From Sporomusaceae bacterium (GTDB lineage Bacteria; Bacillota_C; Negativicutes; Sporomusales_B; UBA7701): a DNA stretch of 6,599 nt. The notes under the pieces were generated by a model. The model made no database searches. It saw only the letters and a list, made by a program, of their open reading frames with translations, and was not told the DNA's origin. Numbering within the stretch: the first letter of the stretch is position 1; each line of letters starts with the position of its first letter. The position numbers were made by a program, and so were the translations under genes. The DNA lies in the NCBI GenBank assembly GCA_022839045.1, contig JALHDI010000131.1, forward strand, positions 4,700-11,298, in the 5' to 3' direction. This document shows, piece by piece, positions 1-4,294 of the stretch.

Positions 1-337
1 ACACCGCCGTCCACACCGGGATCGTCGCCACGATCAGCGCGGCGTTCACCGTCGTCGTAAACGTCAGGGCGGTATACTGAATATAAAAATACGACGTCAC
101 CGTCAGAAAACCGAGAACCACGAACCGCCACACATCGGCCCGCTCAATCGTCGACCTCTCCCGCCGGACGAGCAGGATAACGGCGAAAACCGCGGCCGCG
201 ATAACGAACCGCAGCACAACGAGATTAATCGGCGCCAGCTCGGCCATCCCGATCTTGGCGACGGCGAACGAGGCTCCCCACAAGAAAGCCACGCTCAGCA
301 AAGCGGCATACATAACCCGGGGCTTGGCATCGGTCAT
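1..337 (-). CDS. EamA/DMT-superfamily transporter, N-terminal part (cut by window edge)
   Basis: This is probably an inner-membrane exporter or permease of the drug/metabolite transporter (EamA) superfamily; the substrate cannot be read from sequence. About 112 residues are visible, beginning MTDAKPRVMYAALL. A first hydrophobic helix (about residues 8-28) carries the WGASF motif typical of the first EamA repeat. A second follows (about 35-57), then a charged Arg/Glu loop, a third helix and the stretch YTALTFTTTVNAALI, which resembles the family's conserved end of the first half-repeat. The ATG at 337-335 was chosen because a GGAGG sits 10 bases upstream (complement of 348-352). Family members are usually about 300 residues, so roughly two thirds lies beyond base 1. 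It is divergent from the peroxiredoxin gene across 85 bases. A TATAAT on the minus strand (complement of 399-404) could be its -10, but I see no good -35. The family call is secure; the substrate is unknown. Confidence 0.85.
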   Translation of the reverse strand, partial: MTDAKPRVMYAALLSVAFLWGASFAVAKIGMAELAPINLVVLRFVIAAAVFAVILLVRRERSTIERADVWRFVVLGFLTVTSYFYIQYTALTFTTTVNAALIVATIPVWTAV

Positions 338-354
338 TTTATCAGATCCTCCAT

Positions 355-384
355 GTGACTAGCAAAGTTGCTTCATGCTATACT
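355..384 (+). promoter_or_regulatory. Candidate sigma-A promoter for the peroxiredoxin gene
   Basis: A -35-like GTGACT (355-360) is followed after 18 bases by TATACT (379-384). Transcription would start near 391 and give a leader of about 30 bases ending in the GAAGG ribosome binding site at 411-415. The -10 is good and the -35 matches only partly, so this is a moderate call by inspection. Confidence 0.4.
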
Positions 385-422
385 AAACATAGTGGGAAAT
401 TATAGCGAAAGAAGGTAATAAA

Positions 423-887
423 GTGAGCGAACTCGGCATAGGAACGCCGGCGCCGGACTTCACCCTCCCGGCCACCGGCGGGGCGTCGGTAAGCATCAGC
501 GCCCACCGCGGCCAAAAAATCATCCTCTTCTTCTACCCCAAAGACAACACCGCCGGCTGAACTGACGAAGTTCGCGAGTTTCGCGACATCCACCCCGAAA
601 TCGTCGCCGCCGGAGCCGTCATCTTCGGCGTCAGCCGCGACAGCCTCGCCTCCCACGAGAAATTCAGCGCCAAAGTCGCCCTGCCCTACCCGCTCCTCAG
701 CGACGCCGACGGCGCCGTCTGCCGGCTCTACGGCGTCATCAAGGAAAAAACCATGTACGGCAAAAAAGTCCTCGGCATCGAACGCTCCACCTTCATCATC
801 GACGAAAACGGCCGTCTCGCCCACATCTTCCGCGGCGTCAAAGTCGCCGGCCACGCAAAGACGGTATTGGAGGCACTACAAGCATAG
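423..887 (+). CDS. BCP/PrxQ-type peroxiredoxin, selenoprotein with UGA-encoded Sec46
   Basis: This is a thiol-dependent peroxidase of the bacterioferritin-comigratory-protein (PrxQ) group that reduces H2O2 and organic hydroperoxides in the cytoplasm. The GTG start at 423 has GAAGG seven bases upstream. The frame runs 154 residues to TAG at 885-887, with one internal TGA at 558-560. The family motif PKDNTxGCT appears as PKDNTAG-U-T (residues 39-47), so the TGA replaces the peroxidatic cysteine exactly. Thr43 and Arg121 (in ERSTFIID) complete the expected active site. Both sides of the TGA match the family: G-T-P-A-P-D-F-T-L before it and VREFRD, GVSRDS, LLSDADG after it. The total length is normal for BCP. 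The resolving Cys that in many BCPs lies five residues after the peroxidatic one is absent (Arg51); Cys100 is the only cysteine. A nonsense mutation is the alternative, but the position of the TGA and the intact downstream frame argue strongly for selenocysteine. Gene-calling tools would truncate it. Confidence 0.93.
558..586 (+). promoter_or_regulatory. In-frame UGA (Sec) and candidate bacterial SECIS hairpin
   Basis: The Sec codon TGA at 558-560 is followed after 11 bases by the self-complementary hairpin TCGCGA (572-577), GTT (578-580), TCGCGA (581-586). If the outermost loop pair is open, the loop is AGTTT with a G among its first two bases, as is common in bacterial SECIS elements bound by SelB. 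The distance from UGA to loop is at the short end of the known range. The hairpin is seen in the sequence; its SECIS role is inferred. Confidence 0.5.
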
Positions 888-900
888 CGAGCGGCCGAAC

Positions 901-1437
901 CTAGGGCTTACAAATGATTTCAGCTATGTAACTATCAAAAATATTCGCCGCGTGCGCCGGCTTTATCACCACCGCCGTATCCGCCCCCTCGCCCGTGCCC
1001 GCCACCGCGATCACCTCGCGGCCGTACGGGATCAGGCCGGCGTCCAGCGCCATCACCGCCACCTCCACGCACACCTTCACACCCTGGCCGAACATCCGCA
1101 GCGTATGGGCCATAATCTCCACCGGGTACGTCCCGCCGAACCTGCGGCTCATGCCCCGTTCCGCCCCCGACAGCACATGCGTCGTCGTCAGCACCTTAAC
1201 CCCGCGGGCTGCAAGCTCCTCGCGCACCTCAGGCGGCATCTCGTTCTCCCCCGCCGCCGCGAACCCCTGGGCGTGGGTCACGCACACCACATTCGGCGCC
1301 CGGCCGGCCAGCAGGCCCGCCGTCGTCCCGCTGCACGACGCCACCACGATATCGCCGATACCGGCGGCTCCGGCCTTGGCCAGCGCAAGCTCCACCGTAT
1401 CCGCCATATGCGACGGCCCCGACGATTTCCAATACAT
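901..1437 (-). CDS. Stand-alone pyruvate kinase alpha/beta (C-terminal) domain-like protein
   Basis: The 178-residue protein resembles only the C-terminal allosteric alpha/beta domain of pyruvate kinase; the TIM-barrel catalytic domain is absent, so no kinase activity is expected. The fold signature is a Rossmann-like start (IGDIVVASCSGTTAGLLAG, about residues 27-45) whose SGTTAGLL resembles the SGRTA phosphate-binding segment of pyruvate kinase. NVVCVTHAQGF, VKVLTTTHVLSGAERG, the central MFGQGVKVCVEVAVMALDAG and the C-terminal GTGEGADTAVVIKP follow. Short stand-alone proteins of this kind occur in anaerobic Firmicutes and some archaea; their role is unknown to me, and an effector-binding sensor is only a guess. 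The ATG at 1437-1435 is preceded by AGAGGTGAG. The reading frame stays open far upstream, antisense to the aminotransferase, but that extension is low-complexity Gly/Asp/Glu shadow. The gene converges on the peroxiredoxin with 13 bases between stops and no clear terminator. Confidence 0.85.
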   Translation of the reverse strand: MYWKSSGPSHMADTVELALAKAGAAGIGDIVVASCSGTTAGLLAGRAPNVVCVTHAQGFAAAGENEMPPEVREELAARGVKVLTTTHVLSGAERGMSRRFGGTYPVEIMAHTLRMFGQGVKVCVEVAVMALDAGLIPYGREVIAVAGTGEGADTAVVIKPAHAANIFDSYIAEIICKP

Positions 1438-1471
1438 AAACTCACCTCTCCACGGCAAACTCTCCGCTAAC

Positions 1472-1540
1472 TTCCCCGCCGGGCGGCTCTTTTCCTGCCG
1501 GCGGTGGCCGGCTGGCAGGAATATCCGGGCCGGCGGGGAA
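1472..1540. repeat. Nested inverted repeat in divergent intergenic region
   Basis: A perfect 11-bp outer arm, TTCCCCGCCGG (1472-1482), pairs with CCGGCGGGGAA (1530-1540). Inside it a second perfect stem, TCCTGCC (1493-1499) with GGCAGGA (1514-1520), encloses a GC-rich loop that holds further CCGG complementarity. The whole 69-base structure fills the middle of the gap between the divergent pyruvate-kinase-like gene and the aminotransferase. It could be a leader RNA structure of either gene, a regulator site, or a copy of a dispersed palindromic repeat. No T tract follows on the + strand, so it is not a standard terminator in that direction. Confidence 0.7.
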
Positions 1541-1578
1541 TAAAAACTAAACAACCGGAACAGAAAGGATGAATCGAC

Positions 1579-2436
1579 ATGGGACCCATCGGACTGATTG
1601 ACGGCCGGATAATCGACCTCAAAGAAAAAATCGTCGAAATGGAAGACCGCGGCTACCAGTTTGGCGACGGCGTATATGAAGTAACCCGCGTATACAACGG
1701 CAAACCCTTCGCCCTCAAACCCCACATGGACCGGCTCTACCGGTCGCTGCGCGAACTCAAGATCCCCGCCGTCTACACCTTCGAAGAACTCGCCTCCTTC
1801 CACGAGCGGCTCATCGCCGAAAGCGGCTTCGCCGACGCCGCCATCTACCTTCAGATCACCCGCGGCGTCGCCCCCCGGGCCCACGCCTTCCCCGAAAATA
1901 TGGTACCCCGCCTCACCATGTCCATACGCCCCGCCAAAACCAACGTCGAACTCCAGGCCAGCGGCGCCAAAGGCGCCTTCGTCCCCGACGAGCGCTGGCT
2001 GCGCTGCGACATCAAATCCATCAACCTCCTCGGCAACCTCCTCGCCAAACAGCGGGGCAAGGCCGTCGGCGCCTTCGAAGCCGTGCAGATCCGCGACGGC
2101 ATCGTCACCGAAGGCTCCAGCAGCAACTTCTTCATCATCAAGGACGGCGTCCTCTGGACCCACCCCGTAAGCAACCTCATCCTCCGCGGCGTCACCCGCA
2201 CCATCATCGTCGACCAACTCGCCCCCAAACTCGGCCTCACCGTCATCGAAAAAGGCTTCGACCAAACCTTCGCCCTCAAAGCCGAAGAAGCCTTCGTCTG
2301 CGGCACCACCACCGAAATCATGCCCCTCATCCGCATCGACACCGCCACCATCGGTGACGGCCAGCCCGGCCCCGTCACCCGCAAACTCATCGAAGCATAC
2401 AACGCGCTCATCATCAAGGAATGCGGCGCCAAATAA
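1579..2436 (+). CDS. dat: D-amino-acid aminotransferase (D-alanine transaminase)
   Basis: This is a cytoplasmic PLP enzyme of fold type IV that interconverts D-alanine and 2-oxoglutarate with pyruvate and D-glutamate, supplying D-amino acids for peptidoglycan. The 285 residues closely follow the Bacillus enzyme. EDRGYQFGDGVYEV (22-35) is the diagnostic N-terminal motif. ITRGVAPRAHAFPEN (93-107) contains the Arg-x-His segment that binds the substrate carboxylate in D-amino-acid transaminases. Lys146 in WLRCDIKSINLLG is the PLP Schiff-base lysine. Glu178 in VTEGSSSNFF contacts the PLP ring nitrogen. LRGVTR and the C-terminal CGTTTEIMP hold the cofactor phosphate and active site. The ATG at 1579 has GAAAGGA about nine bases upstream. 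The RCDIKS and RAHxFPEN patterns favour the D-specific enzyme over branched-chain aminotransferase (IlvE) or aminodeoxychorismate lyase. It is a single-gene unit ending in a strong terminator. No convincing promoter is visible; the structured 1472-1540 region lies just upstream. Confidence 0.93.
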   Translation: MGPIGLIDGRIIDLKEKIVEMEDRGYQFGDGVYEVTRVYNGKPFALKPHMDRLYRSLRELKIPAVYTFEELASFHERLIAESGFADAAIYLQITRGVAPRAHAFPENMVPRLTMSIRPAKTNVELQASGAKGAFVPDERWLRCDIKSINLLGNLLAKQRGKAVGAFEAVQIRDGIVTEGSSSNFFIIKDGVLWTHPVSNLILRGVTRTIIVDQLAPKLGLTVIEKGFDQTFALKAEEAFVCGTTTEIMPLIRIDTATIGDGQPGPVTRKLIEAYNALIIKECGAK

Positions 2437-2455
2437 TATTCCCCAAGCCAAATCC

Positions 2456-2488
2456 GCGAAGCCACCCGTCCGGGTGGCTTCGCTTTTT
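2456..2488 (+). terminator. Rho-independent terminator of the aminotransferase gene
   Basis: A perfect 12-bp stem, GCGAAGCCACCC (2456-2467) with GGGTGGCTTCGC (2472-2483), has a GTCC loop and is followed by five T (2484-2488). It begins 19 bases after the aminotransferase stop. Confidence 0.95.
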
Positions 2489-2519
2489 CGTCTGGTAAAT
2501 AGTCACAACCAACAACACG

Positions 2520-2549
2520 TTTACATATTATGTAGCAAAACCCTATTAT
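2520..2549 (+). promoter_or_regulatory. Sigma-A-type promoter of the Phe/Cys-repeat gene
   Basis: TTTACA (2520-2525) and TATTAT (2544-2549) are separated by 18 bases in a locally AT-rich stretch that stands out from the GC-rich surroundings. The predicted transcript starts near 2556, very close to the GAAAGGAG ribosome binding site (2553-2560), so either the leader is very short or a slightly different -10 is used. No sporulation sigma consensus was identified with confidence. Confidence 0.55.
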
Positions 2550-2568
2550 CACGAAAGGAGCATAGCCC

Positions 2569-2847
2569 ATGAGAAGACCCGTCTGGGATTACCCCGAAAT
2601 CGACGAATGGGACGACGATCCCAGCAGAGACGACCGTCAGCTTATCATCGGCGCCGGCTTTGGCACAGGCTTCGGCTTCGGTTTCGGCTGCTTCCCGCGC
2701 CGTTTCTGCTTCCCCCGCCAGTTCTTCTTCGGCTGCTTCCCGCGCCGCTTCTGCTTCCCCCGCCAAGGCTTCTTCGGCTGCTTCCCGCGCCGCTTCTGCT
2801 TCCCGCGGCAGGGCTGTTTCCCGCGTCGCCCCTGCTTCCCGATCTAA
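2569..2847 (+). CDS. Small Phe/Cys/Arg-rich tandem-repeat protein, unrecognised
   Basis: I do not recognise a family. The 92 residues fall into three parts. Residues 1-24 form an acidic head with nine Asp/Glu. Residues 28-40 are a Gly-Phe run (GAGFGTGFGFGFG). Residues 40-92 are tandem repeats of the unit GCFPRRFCFPRQ: two 15-residue copies (40-54, 55-69) with an FFF or GFF spacer, a 12-residue copy (70-81) and a degenerate last copy GCFPRRPCFPI (82-92). Eight cysteines recur at spacings of 6, 9, 6, 9, 6, 6, 6; there are 20 Phe, 15 Arg and no Lys. There is no signal peptide or normal membrane helix. The AAAGGAG site, the nearby promoter and the following terminator support real expression, and the repeats match at amino-acid level with silent changes. 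A spore-coat or other cross-linked surface protein, or a metal or RNA binder, are guesses. The long frames on the opposite strand here are shadows of the repeat. Confidence 0.75.
   Translation: MRRPVWDYPEIDEWDDDPSRDDRQLIIGAGFGTGFGFGFGCFPRRFCFPRQFFFGCFPRRFCFPRQGFFGCFPRRFCFPRQGCFPRRPCFPI
2686..2844 (+). repeat. Coding tandem repeat, 45/45/36/33-base units
   Basis: Units begin at 2686, 2731, 2776 and 2812, each opening with GG(C)TG(C/T)TTCCCGCG. The first two are 45 bases, the third 36 and the last a diverged 33-base unit. They encode the GCFPRRFCFPRQ repeats. The near-identity of units 1 to 3 suggests recent expansion by slippage or unequal recombination, so copy number may vary between strains. 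Confidence 0.85.
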
Positions 2848-2863
2848 TGCTCTGAGAAAACCA

Positions 2864-2892
2864 GGATGCCGGGCTCTCACAGCCCGGCATCC
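2864..2892. terminator. Shared bidirectional terminator overlapping the MFS stop codon
   Basis: A perfect 12-bp stem, GGATGCCGGGCT (2864-2875) with AGCCCGGCATCC (2881-2892), has a CTCAC loop. On the + strand TTCATTCTTTCC follows. On the minus strand the stem is followed by TGGTTTTCTC. It therefore probably ends both the repeat-protein gene (stop at 2845-2847) and the convergent MFS gene, whose TGA (complement of 2877-2879) lies in the loop and whose last four codons (DAGL) lie in one arm. Confidence 0.8.
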
Positions 2893-4112
2893 TTCATTCT
2901 TTCCTTCGTCCGTCCCGGCAGCAGCAAAACCAGGAACGATCCGGCCAGCACCAGCGCGCTGCCGGCCAGCATCGCCGGCACCAGCGAGCCGGTCGTATCG
3001 CGCAGATACCCCGAAACCGTCGGCGCCACGATCGCCGCCGTCATCACCACGAAATTGAACACCCCCACAGCCGCCCCCATCAGCCCCGGATAGCGGTGGC
3101 TCACGATATCCCCCGTCCAGGCCGCCATAATCGGCGTGAACGCCGAATTGCTGAACAACCCGAAGGCCAGCAGCGCCGCCACGATCGCCGGCGCGCTCGT
3201 CACCTGCGACAGCATCCCCAGCGTCAGCGCCGCGCAGGGCAAAACCAGCAGCGCCAGCGGCTTGCGGCCATAGCGGTCCGACAGGCGGCCCCACACCAGC
3301 CCCGCCGGCAGGGCCGTCAACGCCACCAGCCCCGTGTAAAAGCCCGCCTGGCCCAGGCTGAAGCCGCGCTCCAGCTTCAGAAAAGTCGGCCCCCACGTCA
3401 CCGCCACCCAGAAACCGTACAAAGCCGTAAAAGTAATGATATTGATCAGCCACAGATCGCGGTCGGCCAGGATCGCCCGGTAATCGCGCCACGACGACGC
3501 GCCGGCGCTGCGCACCGCCGGCACCGCAAAATGGAAAAAGCCCAGCATCAGAAATGTCGGGATGCTCAGCAGCAAAAATGGCGCCCGCCAGCTGCCCAGC
3601 CAATCGTACACCGGCCCGCTCATCGCCAGCCCGGCCATCAGACCGGCCGCCATCCCCGTACCGACCACCGCCGCGCTGATCCCGCGTCGCTCCGGCGGCA
3701 CCACCTGCAACATCGTCCCGTACGCGGCCGGATAATATCCCCCCGCGCCCAGGCCGTGTAGCCCCACGAAAAACAGCAGCCAGGCATAATTCGCCCCCGC
3801 CAGCCCCAGGCCGAGGACCCCCGCGCCCGCCAGGGCGTAAGTCGCCAGCAGCACCTTCTTCAGGCCCCAGCGGTCGCCGGCCATTCCCGCCGGAATCTGC
3901 AGCACCAAATAGAGGAGGAAATACGTGCTCGTCAGCAGACCGGCCTCGGTCGACGACAGCGCGAAATCGCCGGCGATAACGGTCAGCAGCGGATACAGCG
4001 CCGTGCGGTCGGCGTACACCACCGCCCAGCCCGCCGCGAAAGCGGCCAGCATCAGGCCGTTGCCGCCCGTCCGGAGGCCCTCGTTCCTATTACAGTCACA
4101 ACAATTGCTCAT
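2877..4112 (-). CDS. MFS transporter, 12-helix
   Basis: This is a major facilitator superfamily permease in the cytoplasmic membrane, probably a proton- or ion-coupled organic-anion importer; the substrate cannot be read. The 411 residues show about 12 hydrophobic segments. Motif A occurs between helices 2 and 3 as GMAGDRWGLKKVLL, and its second-half copy as GRLSDRYGRKPL. YADRTALYPLL in helix 1 resembles the Asp-Arg signature of anion:cation symporter-like members. The ATG at 4112 (MSNCCDCNRN) was preferred over the in-frame ATG at 4127 because GGGAG (complement of 4118-4122) lies five bases before it; the longer form adds only five residues and lacks a good site. The short N-terminal tail before helix 1 has an unusual Cys-Cys-x-Cys cluster (residues 4, 5, 7). 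The gene is divergent from the HesB-like gene and convergent on the repeat-protein gene. Confidence 0.88.
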   Translation of the reverse strand: MSNCCDCNRNEGLRTGGNGLMLAAFAAGWAVVYADRTALYPLLTVIAGDFALSSTEAGLLTSTYFLLYLVLQIPAGMAGDRWGLKKVLLATYALAGAGVLGLGLAGANYAWLLFFVGLHGLGAGGYYPAAYGTMLQVVPPERRGISAAVVGTGMAAGLMAGLAMSGPVYDWLGSWRAPFLLLSIPTFLMLGFFHFAVPAVRSAGASSWRDYRAILADRDLWLINIITFTALYGFWVAVTWGPTFLKLERGFSLGQAGFYTGLVALTALPAGLVWGRLSDRYGRKPLALLVLPCAALTLGMLSQVTSAPAIVAALLAFGLFSNSAFTPIMAAWTGDIVSHRYPGLMGAAVGVFNFVVMTAAIVAPTVSGYLRDTTGSLVPAMLAGSALVLAGSFLVLLLPGRTKERMKDAGL

Positions 4113-4117
4113 CGTTT

Positions 4118-4122
4118 CTCCC
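4118..4122 (-). promoter_or_regulatory. RBS that decides the MFS start
   Basis: On the minus strand GGGAG lies five bases before the ATG at 4112 and inside the longer frame that begins at 4127. This supports the shorter protein. Confidence 0.6.
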
Positions 4123-4137
4123 GTCATCCATGTACCG

Positions 4138-4154
4138 CGGCGACAACCTCGCCG
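4138..4154. repeat. Short inverted repeat in the MFS leader
   Basis: CGGCGA (4138-4143) and TCGCCG (4149-4154) are separated by five bases. The repeat falls between the predicted minus-strand start point and the MFS ribosome binding site. It may be a leader hairpin or a regulator half-site pair; nothing distinguishes the two. Confidence 0.45.
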
Positions 4155-4164
4155 GGCATGGGCG

Positions 4165-4192
4165 ATAATAATTACTTATGGCGTACGGACAA
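4165..4192 (-). promoter_or_regulatory. Candidate promoter for the MFS gene
   Basis: Read on the minus strand, TTGTCC (complement of 4187-4192) and TATTAT (complement of 4165-4170) are 16 bases apart. The leader would be about 45 bases. It lies back to back with the HesB-like gene promoter at 4212-4240. Confidence 0.45.
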
Positions 4193-4211
4193 GTTAAAAC
4201 TCGTAATTCCC

Positions 4212-4240
4212 TTGACGGTTACTGGGCACCATATTACAAT
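4212..4240 (+). promoter_or_regulatory. Near-consensus sigma-A promoter of the HesB-like selenoprotein gene
   Basis: TTGACG (4212-4217) and TACAAT (4235-4240) are spaced by exactly 17 bases. Transcription would start near 4247, placing a C-run/G-run hairpin (4252-4267) almost at the 5' end of the message. This is the best promoter match in the window. Confidence 0.8.
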
Positions 4241-4251
4241 AAAAGAAATCA

Positions 4252-4267
4252 CCCTCCCCCTGGAGGG
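4252..4267 (+). promoter_or_regulatory. 5'-terminal leader hairpin of the HesB-like gene
   Basis: CCCTCC (4252-4257) can pair with GGAGGG (4262-4267) over a four-base loop; an alternative pairing uses CCCCC (4256-4260) with GGGGG. CTCC in the C run is also complementary to GGAG of the ribosome binding site (4281-4284). Both pairings are visible; a regulatory role is inferred. Confidence 0.45.
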
Positions 4268-4294
4268 GGGCCTTGAGAAAGGAGCTGCTGACCC

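Noticed and set aside
378..854. Minus-strand frame of 158 codons opposite the peroxiredoxin
   Set aside because: The composition is a low-complexity antisense shadow. The + strand frame with TGA as Sec matches the BCP family from end to end.
423..887. Peroxiredoxin as a pseudogene with a premature stop
   Set aside because: The TGA replaces precisely the catalytic cysteine, no other lesion is present over 154 codons, and a second UGA-recoded gene lies nearby.
1472..1540. Insertion-sequence terminal repeats or a CRISPR fragment
   Set aside because: No transposase, target duplication or regularly spaced direct repeats are present; the structure is a nested hairpin.
1438..2451. Long minus-strand upstream extension of the pyruvate-kinase-like frame, antisense to the aminotransferase
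   Set aside because: It is a Gly/Asp/Glu/Phe-rich low-complexity translation typical of the antisense of a C-rich codon pattern. The family match begins only at the ATG at 1437, which has its own ribosome binding site.
2660..3058. Ser/Ala-rich + strand frame across the repeat and the MFS end
   Set aside because: It is a frame-shifted reading of the same repeats, crosses the terminator at 2864-2892 and overlaps the MFS coding region.
2521..3603. Minus-strand frame with Ala/Glu heptad-like repeats that looks like a coiled coil
   Set aside because: The repeats are the antisense reading of the GCFPRRFCFPRQ repeat units, and the rest overlaps the MFS gene in another frame. There is no ribosome binding site.
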